From Streptomyces griseoviridis (lineage in GTDB: Bacteria; Actinomycetota; Actinomycetes; Streptomycetales; Streptomycetaceae): 64,000 nucleotides of DNA. Below the pieces are notes generated by a model, which searched no databases, had not been told where the DNA came from, and worked only from the letters and a program-made list of their open reading frames with translations. The stretch covers positions 62,001-126,000 of the forward strand of contig BMSM01000018.1 of assembly GCA_014649155.1 (NCBI GenBank). The letters are read 5' to 3'. This document shows positions 16,851 through 27,146 of this stretch, piece after piece. A program made the translations under genes and the position numbers. Within the stretch, counting starts at the first letter, position 1. The number at the start of each line of letters is the position of its first letter.

Positions 16851-19800
16851 TGGTCGTCACCCTCCAAGTCGCCCTCAAGCTCCAGATACGTGGCGCGCAG
16901 CCGCTCCAGGGTTTGCGCGTCCGGCTCCGCCCACAGCCCCCGGTCCGCCGCCTCCAGCAGCCGTTCCGTGATGCCGCGCAGCGCCCACGGGTTGGACTTC
17001 CTCATGAAGTCCCGGTTCTCCGGGTCGAAGACGTACTCGGCGCTGAGCTTCTCGTACATCCAGTCGTCCACGACCCCGGCCGTCGCGTCGTAGCCGAAGA
17101 GGTAGTCCACGGTCGCCGCCATCTCGAAGGCGCCCTTGTAGCCGTGCCGCCGCATCGCCGCCATCCAGCGCGGGTTGACCACCCGGGCCCGGAAGACGCG
17201 GTGGGTCTCCTCGCCCAGCGTCCGGGTCCTCACCTGGTCCGGGGTGGCGGAGTCACCGACGTACGCCTCGGGGCTCTCGCCCGTCAGGTGCCGCACCATC
17301 GCGACCATGCCGCCGTGGTACTGGAAGTAGTCGTCGGCGTCGACGAGGTCGTGCTCGCGGGTGTCGACGTTCTTCGCGGCCACGGCGATCCGCCGGAACG
17401 CCGTCTCCATGTCCCCGCGCGCCGCCCGTCCGTCGAGCCCCCGCCCGTAGGCGTAGCCGCCCCACACCGCGTACACCTCGGCGAGGTCCGCGTCCGAGCG
17501 CCAGTTGCGGGCGTCGATCAGCGGCAGCAGACCCGCGCCGTACGCCCCCGGCTTGGAACCGAAGATCCGGGCCGTGGCCCGGCGCCGGTCCCCGTGCCCG
17601 GCGGCGTCCTCCTCGACGTGCGCCCGCACGTAGTTGGCGCCGGCGGGCTCGTCCAGCTCCGCCACCGCCCGTACCGCGTCGTCGATCAACGCGACGACGT
17701 GCGGGAAGGCGTCCCGGAAGAAGCCGGAGATGCGGACCGTCACGTCGATGCGCGGCCGGCCCAGCTCCGCCACCGGCACGATCTCGAAGCCGGTCACCCG
17801 GCGCGAGGCGTCGTCCCACACCGGACGGCAGCCGAGGAGCGCCAGGATCTCGGCGATGTCGTCGCCCTGGGTGCGCATCGCGGACGTGCCCCAGACGGTG
17901 AGGCCCACGGACTTCGGGTACTCCCCGGTGTCCGCCAGGTACCGCTGGACCAGGGAGTCCGCGAGCGACTGCCCGACCTCCCAGCTCAGCCGGGACGGGA
18001 TCGCCTTGGGGTCGACGGAGTAGAAGTTCCGGCCGGTCGGCAGGACGTTGACCAGGCCGCGGGTCGGGGAGCCGGACGGCCCCGCCGGGACGTAACCGCC
18101 GTTCAGCGCCCGCAGGATGTGCCCGATCTCGTCCGTGGTCCGGGCGAGCCGCGGCACGACCTCGGCGCAGGCGAACTCCAGCACGGCGACCGCGTCCGGC
18201 AGTTCGGTCCCGAGGACCTCCCGCACCAGCGCCGGGACGGCCGCGCGGTCCCAGTCCCGTGCCTCCATGCCCTCCGCGACCCGCCGGCACAGCTGCTCCA
18301 GCAGGTCGATCGCGTCGGCGCCGGTCCGCGCCGGGCCGTCCACCAGCCCGGTCAGCTCCGCCGGCACCTTCACCGGGGCGCCCGGCTCGGCCAGCAGTTC
18401 CTTCTCCACCAGCCCGAAGTGCGCGGCCAGCGCGGCCCGCAGACCGGGCAGCGCGTTCGCCTGCCCGCCCCACACCTGGGAGGCCCGCAGCACCGCGAGG
18501 ACCAGGTTGACGCGGGGCTCACCCTCCGGGCCGCCGCCCAGGACGTGCAGGCCGTCGCGGATCTGCACGTCCTTGATCTCGCACAGATAGCCGTCGATGT
18601 GCATGACGAACTCGTCGAACGCGTCGTCGTCCGGCTGGTCGTCCACGTGCAGGTCGTGGTGGAGCTCCGCCGCCTTGACCAGCGTCCAGATCTGCGCGCG
18701 GACCGCCGGGGCCTTCGCCGGGTCCAGGTCGGAGACGAGCGCGTACTCGTCGAGGAGCTGCTCCAGCTTGGCCAGGTCGCCGTAGGTGTCGGCGCGGGCC
18801 ATCGGCGGCACCAGGTGGTCCACGACGGTGGCGTGACCGCGCCGCTTGGCCTGGGTGCCCTCACCGGGGTCGTTGACGATGAACGGGTAGATCAGCGGCA
18901 GCTCGCCCAGCACCGCGTCCGGCGCGCAGCGGGCGCTCAGCCCCAGCCCCTTGCCGGGCAGCCACTCCATCGTGCCGTGCTTGCCCATGTGCACGATCGC
19001 GTCGGCGCCGAAGCTGTTCTCCAGCCAGCGGTAGGCCGCGAGGTAGTGGTGGGAGGGCGGCATGTCGGGGTCGTGGTAGATCGCGATCGGGTTCTCCCCG
19101 AAGCCGCGCGGCGGCTGGATCATCACGACGACGTTCCCGAACCGCAGGGACGCCAGCACGATGTCGTCGCCGTCGACGTACAGCGAGCCCGGCGGCTCCC
19201 CCCACGCCTCGGTCATGGCGTCCCGCAGCTCCGGGTCGAGCTTCTCGAACCACGCGCGGTAGTCGGCCAGCGGCACCCGCGCCGGGGCCGCCGCCAGCTG
19301 GTCCTCCGTCAGCCACTCCACGTCGTGGCCGCCGGCCTCGATCAGCCGGTGGATCAGCTCGTCGCCGTTGTCCGGGTACCCGTCGACCGCGTACCCGGCC
19401 GCCCGCAGCGCGTCCAGCACCCGCACCGCCGACGCCGGGGTGTCCAGGCCCACCGCGTTGCCGACCCGCGAGTGCTTGGTCGGGTACGCCGTGAAGACCA
19501 GCGCCAGCTTCTTCTCCGCGTTCGCCTTGTGCCGCAGCACCGCGTGCCGTACGGCGATCCCGGCGACCCGCGCGGCCCGCTCGGGGTCGGCCACGTACAC
19601 CGGGACCTCGTCGGCGCCCTGCTCCTTGAAGGAGAACGGCACCGTGACCAGCCGGCCGTCGAACTCGGGGATCGCGACCTGCATCGCCGCGTCCATGGGG
19701 GAGAGGGCGGCGTCGGACGCCTCCCAGGCCGCCCTGGACGAGGTGAGGCAGAGCCCCTGGAGCACGGGGACGTCCAGGTCGGCCAGCGCCCCGATGTCCC

Positions 19801-20500
19801 ACGCCTCCTCGTCGCCGCCCGCCGACGCCTGCGAGGCGTGCGTGCCGCCGGCCGCGAGGACGGTGGCGACCAGGGCGTCCGCCCGGCCGAGCAGCTCGTA
19901 CAGCCCGGCGTCGGCGCCGCGCAGCGAACCGCAGTACACCGGGAGCGCGTTGGCGCCCCTCGCCTCGACGGCGTCGCACAGGGTGTCCACGAAGGCGGTG
20001 TTGCCGCTCAGCTCGTGCGCCCGGTAGAAGAGCACGCCGACGGTCGGGCGGCCCTCGACGTACGGGCGTTCGCCGTGCACGCCGTACTCCGGCATGGCAC
20101 GCGGCCCGTCGAAGCCCTCGCCGGTCAGCAGCACGGTGTCGGAGAGGAACCGGGCCAGCTGGGCGAGGTTCTCCGGGCCGCCCTCGACGAGGTAGCGCAG
20201 CGCCTCGGCCACCACGCCGGCCGGCACCGACGACTCGGCCATCAGCTCCGCGTCCGGCACCGACTCGCCGCCGAGCAGCACCGTGGGGATGCCCGACGCC
20301 TTCAGCGCGGCGAGCCCGTCCTCCCAGGCCCGCTTGCCGCCCAGCAGCCGGACGACGGCGAGGTCGGCGCCCTCGACCAGGGCGGGCAGCTCCTCGCGGA
20401 CGTCGACGCGGGTCGGGTTGCCGATCCGGTAGGCGGCGTCCGACGCGCGGGCCGCCAGCAGGTCCGTGTCGGCGGTCGACAACAACAACACTGTGCTCAT
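16847..20500 (-). CDS. cobN: Cobaltochelatase subunit CobN
   Basis: CobN is the large, porphyrin-binding subunit of the ATP-dependent aerobic cobaltochelatase acting on hydrogenobyrinate a,c-diamide. The 1217-residue product has the family length and motifs such as VLFYRAHELSGNTAFVDTL, HMGKHGTMEWLPGKGLGLS and FRSDA/GAYGAGLLPLIDARNW-type segments near the C-terminal half. ATG 20500 overlaps the cobQ stop as ATGA; the open frame continuing upstream is antisense to cobQ and is not used. Partner ATPase is the next gene. Confidence 0.96.
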   Translation of the reverse strand: MSTVLLLSTADTDLLAARASDAAYRIGNPTRVDVREELPALVEGADLAVVRLLGGKRAWEDGLAALKASGIPTVLLGGESVPDAELMAESSVPAGVVAEALRYLVEGGPENLAQLARFLSDTVLLTGEGFDGPRAMPEYGVHGERPYVEGRPTVGVLFYRAHELSGNTAFVDTLCDAVEARGANALPVYCGSLRGADAGLYELLGRADALVATVLAAGGTHASQASAGGDEEAWDIGALADLDVPVLQGLCLTSSRAAWEASDAALSPMDAAMQVAIPEFDGRLVTVPFSFKEQGADEVPVYVADPERAARVAGIAVRHAVLRHKANAEKKLALVFTAYPTKHSRVGNAVGLDTPASAVRVLDALRAAGYAVDGYPDNGDELIHRLIEAGGHDVEWLTEDQLAAAPARVPLADYRAWFEKLDPELRDAMTEAWGEPPGSLYVDGDDIVLASLRFGNVVVMIQPPRGFGENPIAIYHDPDMPPSHHYLAAYRWLENSFGADAIVHMGKHGTMEWLPGKGLGLSARCAPDAVLGELPLIYPFIVNDPGEGTQAKRRGHATVVDHLVPPMARADTYGDLAKLEQLLDEYALVSDLDPAKAPAVRAQIWTLVKAAELHHDLHVDDQPDDDAFDEFVMHIDGYLCEIKDVQIRDGLHVLGGGPEGEPRVNLVLAVLRASQVWGGQANALPGLRAALAAHFGLVEKELLAEPGAPVKVPAELTGLVDGPARTGADAIDLLEQLCRRVAEGMEARDWDRAAVPALVREVLGTELPDAVAVLEFACAEVVPRLARTTDEIGHILRALNGGYVPAGPSGSPTRGLVNVLPTGRNFYSVDPKAIPSRLSWEVGQSLADSLVQRYLADTGEYPKSVGLTVWGTSAMRTQGDDIAEILALLGCRPVWDDASRRVTGFEIVPVAELGRPRIDVTVRISGFFRDAFPHVVALIDDAVRAVAELDEPAGANYVRAHVEEDAAGHGDRRRATARIFGSKPGAYGAGLLPLIDARNWRSDADLAEVYAVWGGYAYGRGLDGRAARGDMETAFRRIAVAAKNVDTREHDLVDADDYFQYHGGMVAMVRHLTGESPEAYVGDSATPDQVRTRTLGEETHRVFRARVVNPRWMAAMRRHGYKGAFEMAATVDYLFGYDATAGVVDDWMYEKLSAEYVFDPENRDFMRKSNPWALRGITERLLEAADRGLWAEPDAQTLERLRATYLELEGDLEGDDQ

Positions 20501-22008
20501 GCGGGCGCTCCCGGTGGAATGAAAGGCAGTCCTTGTGGCGCGCCGGACTCGATGAGCCGCCACAGCGCGTCCGTGTCCGCGTGCTGTTCGATCAGGTCGC
20601 CGAGCCGGTCGAGCTGCTCCTCGCGCAGCGCGGCGAAGCTCGTGGCCGGGGCCGGTACGAAGCGGCGGCCCGCGGCGGCGGCCACCTCGCGCAGGAACGC
20701 CCGCCGGAACCCGTCCGACTCCAGCGAACCGTGCCAGTGCGTGCCCCAGGTCTGGCCGACCCGGCACCCGTCCAGGAAGGGGGCGCCGCCCATGACCTCG
20801 GCGACGCCGTGATGGATCTCGTACCCCTCGACGGGTTCGCCCAGGGCCGTGCCGACCGGCCGGGTGAGCGTCTTCTCCGCCGCGAACCGCACGCGTACGG
20901 GCAGCAGTCCGAGCCCGTCGACGTGCCCGGCGCGCGACTCGACGTCGTCCTCGATGTGCTCCCCGAGGAGCTGGAAACCGCCGCAGATGCCGAGGACGGG
21001 CCGCCCCTCGGCGGCCCGGCGCGCCAGGGCGTCCGCGAGCCCCCGCTCGCGCAGCCACGCCAGCGCCCGGACCGTCCCCCGGGTGCCCGGCACGATCACC
21101 AGGTCCGCGTCGGCCAGTTCCTCCGGCCGGTCCACGAACCGCACCACGACGCCCGGTTCGGCGGCGAGCGCGTCGACGTCCGTGAAGTTGGACATCAGCG
21201 GCACCGCGCAGACCGCGATCCGCAGCACGTCCTCCCCGACGGGGGCGGTCACCCGGGACTCGCGGACCGCGCCCCGCAGGGACACCGCCATCCCGTCCTC
21301 CTCGTCGATGCCGAGCCCGTGCCGGAACGGCAGCACGCCGTACGTCCGCCGCCCGGTGAGGCCGCGGAGCATGTCGAGGCCGGGTTCCAGCAGGGAGACG
21401 TCCCCCCGGAACTTGTTCACCAGGAACCCGGCGACCAGCGCCTGGTCCTCGGGCGCGAGCAGCGCGACCGTGCCGAAGAAGGACGCGAAGACGCCCCCTC
21501 GGTCGATGTCGCCGACCACCAGCACGGGCAGCCCGGCGCCCCGGGCGATCCCCATGTTGACGATGTCGGTCCGGCGCAGGTTGATCTCGGCCGGGCTGCC
21601 CGCCCCCTCACAGATCACCGCGTCATACGTGCCCCGCAACTCGGCGAGACAGTCGAGGACCGTGCCGAGCAGCTGCCGCTGCCGCCCGCCGTGGTAGCCG
21701 CGGGCGGTCATCTCCCCGACCGGCCTGCCGAGCAGCACGACCTGGCTGCTGCGCTCGCCACCGGGCTTGAGCAGCACCGGGTTCATCAGCGCGGTCGGTT
21801 CGACCCGGCACGCCTGGGCCTGCATGGCCTGCGCCCGCCCGATCTCCGCGCCCTCGCGGGTCACGAACGAGTTGAGGGACATGTTCTGCGCCTTGAACGG
21901 CGCCACCTTCACGCCCTGCCGGACCAGCCACCGGCAGATCCCGGCGGTCACGACGCTCTTCCCGGCGTCGGAGGTGGTCCCGGCGACGAGCAGCCCCCCA
22001 CCGTTCAC
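20497..22008 (-). CDS. cobQ: Cobyric acid synthase CobQ/CbiP
   Basis: CobQ performs the four glutamine-dependent amidations giving adenosylcobyric acid. The 503-residue protein starts with LLVAGTTSDAGKSVVTAGICR, a dethiobiotin-synthetase-like ATP site, has FKAQNMSLNSFVT (38-50), and a C-terminal GATase domain with Cys342 in LGICGGFQLLGEHIED and the histidine in GTHWHGSLESDGFR. GTG 22008 overlaps the cbiB stop as GTGA. Normal length, no anomalies. Confidence 0.96.
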   Translation of the reverse strand: MNGGGLLVAGTTSDAGKSVVTAGICRWLVRQGVKVAPFKAQNMSLNSFVTREGAEIGRAQAMQAQACRVEPTALMNPVLLKPGGERSSQVVLLGRPVGEMTARGYHGGRQRQLLGTVLDCLAELRGTYDAVICEGAGSPAEINLRRTDIVNMGIARGAGLPVLVVGDIDRGGVFASFFGTVALLAPEDQALVAGFLVNKFRGDVSLLEPGLDMLRGLTGRRTYGVLPFRHGLGIDEEDGMAVSLRGAVRESRVTAPVGEDVLRIAVCAVPLMSNFTDVDALAAEPGVVVRFVDRPEELADADLVIVPGTRGTVRALAWLRERGLADALARRAAEGRPVLGICGGFQLLGEHIEDDVESRAGHVDGLGLLPVRVRFAAEKTLTRPVGTALGEPVEGYEIHHGVAEVMGGAPFLDGCRVGQTWGTHWHGSLESDGFRRAFLREVAAAAGRRFVPAPATSFAALREEQLDRLGDLIEQHADTDALWRLIESGAPQGLPFIPPGAPA

Positions 22009-22949
22009 GCTCCACGTCCTCTCATCAGCACTCCCGCGCCCGCGCACACGCCGAGCGCGAGCAGACCCACGCGCCGCGACAGCCGTACCGCCCGCTCGAC
22101 GTCCGCGACCCGGACGGCCCGCCCGCGCGCCCCGTTGAGCACCGGCCGGTGTTCGACCCGCCCGCCGTACGCCAGCGTCCCGCCGAGCCGCACCCCGAGG
22201 GCGCCCGCGAACGACGCCTCCACCGGGCCGGCGTTGGGACTCGGATGCCGCCCGGCATCGGCCCGCCAGGCCCGTACGGCACCCCGCGGATCGTCCCCGG
22301 CGAGCACGGCCAGGGCGGCGGTCAGCCGCGCCCCCGGCCAGCCGGCCACGTCGTCGAGCCGGGCGGAGGCCCAGCCGTAGCGCCGGTGGCGGGGCGACTT
22401 GTGCCCGACCATGGCGTCGAGGGTGTTGACCGCCCGGAAACCGAGCAGTCCCGGCACCCCGGCCACCGCTCCCCACACCAGGGCGCCCACCACCGCGTCG
22501 GAGGTGTTCTCGGCGACGGACTCCACCACGGCCCGCGCGATCCCGTCGGCGTCCAGCGCCCCGGGGTCCCGGCCGCACAGATGCGGCAGCCGCTCCCGGG
22601 CCGCCTCGACGTCCCCGGCCGTGAGCGCCCGGCCGATCGCGCGGGCCTCCCGGGCCAGCGAGGTCCCGCCGACGACGGTCCAGGTGGCGGCGGCGGTCAG
22701 CGCGACGGAGGCGGCGGGGGAGCGGCGTACCGCACGGGCGGCCACGGCGCCCAGGGCGACGGCGCCACCGGCGCACACGGCGGTGTGCAGGGCGCCCGCG
22801 CCCCGGTGGTCACGCCACAGCACTCGTTCCACGGCACCGGCGGCGCGGCCGAACACGGCGACCGGATGCCCGCGGCGGGGATCACCGAGGAGCAGGTCGC
22901 CGAGGAGGCCGGCGGCGGCGCCGTACGCGAAGACGCGTTCGGCTCGCAC
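22005..22949 (-). CDS. cbiB: Adenosylcobinamide-phosphate synthase CbiB/CobD
   Basis: This membrane enzyme joins aminopropanol (phosphate) to adenosylcobyric acid. The 314-residue protein begins with GLLGDLLLGDPRRGHPVAVFG and has AVVESVAENTSDAVVGALVW and FRAVNTLDAMVGHKSPR, which are family signatures, plus several hydrophobic helices. GTG 22949 has no clear ribosome site but gives the expected N terminus. It is the first gene downstream of the cobalamin riboswitch and starts the overlapped seven-gene run to cobI. Confidence 0.94.
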   Translation of the reverse strand: MRAERVFAYGAAAGLLGDLLLGDPRRGHPVAVFGRAAGAVERVLWRDHRGAGALHTAVCAGGAVALGAVAARAVRRSPAASVALTAAATWTVVGGTSLAREARAIGRALTAGDVEAARERLPHLCGRDPGALDADGIARAVVESVAENTSDAVVGALVWGAVAGVPGLLGFRAVNTLDAMVGHKSPRHRRYGWASARLDDVAGWPGARLTAALAVLAGDDPRGAVRAWRADAGRHPSPNAGPVEASFAGALGVRLGGTLAYGGRVEHRPVLNGARGRAVRVADVERAVRLSRRVGLLALGVCAGAGVLMRGRGA

Positions 22950-23049
22950 GGGGGATCAGCCGGTCACACGGCGGTCGGGAGAGGCGGACCTGCGTTCGCA
23001 ACGGCAGCCGGGCATCGCGTTATGTCCTCACTCAGGGTGTCCACGCCCT

Positions 23050-23185
23050 GGTTCGACGAGACCGGCGGTGAGAGTTCCTGGCTCCCGGGGACCACTCCCC
23101 GGTCACAGTGGCGGGACCGCGCCGGATTCGCACCGGGCTTCCTCTCCTGCCGCCGTACATGGCCCCGGAAGTCCACCACGCCCCG
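23050..23185 (-). promoter_or_regulatory. Cobalamin (AdoCbl) riboswitch
   Basis: Read on the minus strand the region carries GGAAGCCCGGTGCGAATCC, then the B12-box GCCACTGTGACC (23101-23112), a stem GGGGA/TCCCC, and GCCAGGAACTC (23072-23082) with a closing CACCGCCGG. These are the conserved blocks of the cobalamin aptamer in the right order. It ends about 100 bases before cbiB, so it should reduce expression of the cbiB-cobI operon when adenosylcobalamin is plentiful. A hairpin CAGGG/CCCTG follows at 23034-23051. Boundaries are approximate. Confidence 0.92.
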
Positions 23186-23194
23186 AGAACGCCC

Positions 23195-23211
23195 GTCAAC
23201 TTGCCGTTGAC
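23195..23211 (-). promoter_or_regulatory. Possible cob operon promoter/operator (GTCAAC-GTTGAC)
   Basis: A perfect 6-5-6 inverted repeat GTCAAC/GTTGAC lies just upstream of the riboswitch. On the minus strand its second arm supplies TTGAC, a good -35 hexamer, although the matching -10 is weak. Placement upstream of the aptamer fits the transcription start. Confidence 0.35.
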
Positions 23212-23381
23212 CTGGGCGGGGGCGATGTGCCGAGGTCCACACGGCCGACGGTCCGTCAGCGACGCCGGAGCACCGGCGGACAGGGGGAGGGATCGGGCGG
23301 CTGATGGCGCGCACGGCGAACCGCCCCGTGCGGAGGCCGGCGGGTACCGGTCCGGACGGGGCGGGCGAGGGCCGGGCGCGT

Positions 23382-23400
23382 GCCGCCCGCCGCGGGCGGC
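23382..23400 (-). terminator. Hairpin terminator after the PiT operon
   Basis: A perfect 8-bp stem with a 3-base loop (GCCGCCCG-CCG-CGGGCGGC) lies 21 bases beyond the stop of the small membrane protein gene and insulates it from the cobalamin leader. The rest of 22950-23420 holds only the riboswitch; I see no gene there. Confidence 0.7.
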
Positions 23401-23430
23401 TCAGGCCACGCTCGGACGGCTCAGGCCACG
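23397..23430. repeat. 20-bp tandem duplication at gene end
   Basis: CGGCTCAGGCCACG occurs at 23397-23410 and again at 23417-23430 (20-bp period). The second copy contains the stop codon of the small membrane protein gene, so the duplication adds a second stop-containing copy downstream. Confidence 0.6.
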
Positions 23431-23642
23431 ATCAGATAGATGCCGTACGCCACCGCCGCCGCGCAGGCCGCGAAGCAGGCGTACGCGCCGGTGACCGCGA
23501 GGGCCGCGGAGCCGCCCCGCGCGGCGGCCCGCTCCTGGCGGGAGAGGCCGGCGATGCCGAGGGTGAACAGGGCCACCAGGGCGACGGTGGCCACGAGGCC
23601 GACCCCGAAGACGGAGCCGAGGGCTGCCCAGTCGATCTTCAT
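23421..23642 (-). CDS. Small membrane protein downstream of PiT
   Basis: A 73-residue protein with two hydrophobic helices: LGSVFGVGLVATVALVALFT near the N terminus and LAVTGAYACFAACAAAVAYG near the C terminus, joined by a short basic linker RQERAAARGG. ATG 23642 has a GAGGAAGAG site 8 bases upstream and lies 18 bases after the permease stop, so both are one transcript. I do not recognise a function; a PiT accessory role is inferred only from position. The usual PiT partner, a DUF47 protein, is not present here. Confidence 0.75.
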   Translation of the reverse strand: MKIDWAALGSVFGVGLVATVALVALFTLGIAGLSRQERAAARGGSAALAVTGAYACFAACAAAVAYGIYLIVA

Positions 23643-23660
23643 GCTTCTCTTCCTCGGGCG

Positions 23661-24917
<1,257 letters not shown>

Positions 24918-24953
24918 TTACCCAGGCAATCGTTCGAGGTCATTGGCTGCTCG

Positions 24954-24986
24954 ACCGTAGGTAACCAGGGTGAACGGAAGATGAAC
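24954..24986 (-). promoter_or_regulatory. PHO box (three 11-bp direct repeats) upstream of pit
   Basis: On the minus strand: GTTCATCTTCC (24976-24986), GTTCACCCTGG (24965-24975), TTACCTACGGT (24954-24964). The first two match the Streptomyces PhoP direct-repeat consensus GTTCACC-like well, the third less. Spacing of exactly 11 bases and position before pit make this a convincing PhoP site. Confidence 0.8.
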
Positions 24987-25167
24987 TGAGGGGGGCGCGG
25001 TGGTGTCCGGAATCGGGGCCACCGGAACCCGCCTCCGCCGGCCCCGGGCCCGGAGGGCCGGTTTCCGCCCCGGGGCGCCCCGCCCGCCTGGCAGGATCAC
25101 CGCAGCGCCGCCGGCCGGCGGCGGGGACCACAGGGGCGTACGGGACGCCCCGGGAGGAGGCGGGGCC

Positions 25168-25839
25168 GTGCAGGAGTCCGCGCAGAGGCGTCCGCGACCG
25201 GAGGAGACGCGAGCCTGGGAGTCCCTGGTGGCCGCCGCCCGGCGCACGGTCGCCGACGGACTGGTGGTCGGCACCTCCGGCAACGTCTCGGTCCGCGTCG
25301 GCGACACCGTGCTGGTCACCCCCTCGGGCGTGCCCTACGACCGGCTCGCCCCGGCCGACCTGACCGGCGTCGCCCTGGACGGCCGGCAGGTCCTCGGCAC
25401 CCTCGTCCCGACCAGCGAACTCCCCCTCCACCTCGCGGTCTACCGGGCCACCGACGCCGGCGCCGTCGTCCACACCCACGCCGTGCACGCCACGGCCGTC
25501 TCCACGCTCGTCGAGGAACTGCCGCTCGTGCACTACATGGCCGCGGCGCTCGGCGGACCCGTCCGGGTCGCCCCCTACGCGACGTACGGCACCGACGAAC
25601 TGGCCGCGCACGTGCTGCGCGCCCTCGACGGCCGCTCCGGCTGCCTGCTGCGCAACCACGGCACGGTCACCCACGGCGCCACCCTGGACCAGGCGTACGA
25701 CCGCACGGCCCAGCTGGAGTGGATGTGCCGCCTGTGGCTGACCGCCGCCTCGGTGCCCGGCCGCACCCCGGCCCTGCTGACCGAGGAGCAGGTCGCGGAG
25801 GTCGGCCAGCGGCTGCGCGGGTACGGGCAGCGCCCCTGA
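25168..25839 (+). CDS. Class II aldolase (L-fuculose-phosphate aldolase-like)
   Basis: A 223-residue zinc aldolase/epimerase of the AraD/FucA family. Zinc ligands fit His102 and His104 (VVHTHAVHATA) and His164 (LRNHGTVTHG); Glu84 in PTSELPLH matches the catalytic acid; TSGNVSVR is the phosphate-binding loop. The frame is open back to 25000, but GTG 25168 has a GGGAGGAGG site 8 bases upstream and yields the family length. Exact sugar phosphate is unknown. It diverges from pit. Confidence 0.85.
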   Translation: MQESAQRRPRPEETRAWESLVAAARRTVADGLVVGTSGNVSVRVGDTVLVTPSGVPYDRLAPADLTGVALDGRQVLGTLVPTSELPLHLAVYRATDAGAVVHTHAVHATAVSTLVEELPLVHYMAAALGGPVRVAPYATYGTDELAAHVLRALDGRSGCLLRNHGTVTHGATLDQAYDRTAQLEWMCRLWLTAASVPGRTPALLTEEQVAEVGQRLRGYGQRP

Positions 25840-25922
25840 CCGCACACCGGCCCGGCCCCGGGCCTCCTCCCTCCGCCGCCCTCCGGTGGCTTACGACGGA
25901 GCACGCCGGGAAACTGGGAGCT

Positions 25923-27041
25923 GTGCGCACCGTCACCGCAACGACCGCCGCCGTCACCGCGGCCCTGGCAGCCGGCGCCGCGAGCGTCGCCGCCGGCCGC
26001 CTCGCCAGCGACGCCGCGCTCAAGGCGCCGCCCGGCCGGCCCCTGCCCACCGAGCCCCGGCTCACCGTGCACGGCACCGTCGCCGGCCAGATCACCCTCA
26101 CCCGGCACCTGGCCAGCCTGCGGCCCGGCCGCTACGGACTGGCCGGCGACGGCTCGCACGCCGTGGTGGGCCCCGTCCTGCCCGGCGACCGGCACCCGGC
26201 CGACGCCGTCGTACGCCGCCTCGAACGCGTCACACACGGCACCCTCGCCCCCGGCGACAAGGCCTGGCTGACCCCCAACCTGTACGTCGGCAACCCGGGC
26301 ACCGCGCTGGGCCTGCGCTACGCCGACGTCCAGATCCCCGGCGAACTCGGCGCCCTGCCCGGCTGGTTCCTGCCGGGCCCCCGCGCCACCTGGATCATCG
26401 CGGTGCACGGCCTCGGCGCCACCCGCGAGCACGCCCTGAACCTCATGGCCCTGCTGCACCGCCTCGAATTCCCGCTGCTGGCCCTCGCCTACCGGGGCGA
26501 CGCCGGAGCGCCCCGCCCGCCGGGCGGCCTGCGGCACTTCGGCGAGACCGAGTGGCACGACCTGGAGTCCGCCGTCCACTACGCCGTCGAGCACGGCGCC
26601 CGCCGGGTCGTGCTGCTCGGCTGGTCCACCGGCGCCACCATGGCCCTGCGCACCGCCGCCCGGTCCGACCTGCGCGACCACATCTCCGGGCTGGTCCTCG
26701 ACTCCCCGGTCCTCGACTGGCGGACGACCGTGCGCGCCCTCGCCGCGGCCCGCCGCACCCCGGGCGCGCTGCTCCCGCTCGCGGTCCGCGCCGCCCAGGG
26801 CCGCACCGGCCTCGATGCCGCCCGGCCCGGTGCCCAGGACCGCCTGGACGTCCCGGCCCTCGTCTTCCACGGCCCCGCCGACACCGTCGCCCCCTGGCGG
26901 CTCTCCCGCCGCTTCGCCGACGCCCACCCCCGGCTGGTCGCCCTGCACACCGTCCCCCAGGCCCCGCACGGCGCGATGTGGAACGCCGCGCCGGACCGGT
27001 ACGAAGAGGCGCTGCGCCGCTTCCTGACCCCGCTGGCCTGA
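25923..27041 (+). CDS. Alpha/beta hydrolase, probably exported or membrane-anchored
   Basis: A 372-residue protein. The N terminus (TVTATTAAVTAALAAGAASVAAG) is a hydrophobic signal or anchor. The hydrolase core has VHGLGATREHALNLM (oxyanion region), the nucleophile elbow GWSTGAT, the acid in FHGPADTVAPW, and the histidine in APHGAMWN, so the Ser-Asp-His triad is complete. GTG 25923 is the only sensible start in frame. It lies 83 bases after the aldolase in the same direction. Esterase or peptidase activity is possible; substrate unknown. Confidence 0.82.
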   Translation: MRTVTATTAAVTAALAAGAASVAAGRLASDAALKAPPGRPLPTEPRLTVHGTVAGQITLTRHLASLRPGRYGLAGDGSHAVVGPVLPGDRHPADAVVRRLERVTHGTLAPGDKAWLTPNLYVGNPGTALGLRYADVQIPGELGALPGWFLPGPRATWIIAVHGLGATREHALNLMALLHRLEFPLLALAYRGDAGAPRPPGGLRHFGETEWHDLESAVHYAVEHGARRVVLLGWSTGATMALRTAARSDLRDHISGLVLDSPVLDWRTTVRALAAARRTPGALLPLAVRAAQGRTGLDAARPGAQDRLDVPALVFHGPADTVAPWRLSRRFADAHPRLVALHTVPQAPHGAMWNAAPDRYEEALRRFLTPLA

Positions 27042-27131
27042 CCGGAGACCCGGCCGGGGCCGCGCCCGCCCCGGCCGCGCCCCCCGTTCCGCTCACAAGT
27101 GTCCGCAGACCCTGCCACGACCGTGCCGAGC

Positions 27132-27146
27132 CCCTTGCGACAAGGG
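27132..27146 (+). terminator. Small hairpin after hydrolase gene
   Basis: CCCTTG-CGA-CAAGGG, a perfect 6-bp stem, lies about 90 bases after the hydrolase stop within a 267-base gap. It is a weak terminator candidate; nothing else is evident in the gap. Confidence 0.35.

Noticed and set aside
16913..20812. 1299-codon plus-strand open frame opposite cobN
   Set aside because: Mirror frame of cobN codon bias; composition is Arg/Val/His-rich and no motif is recognisable.
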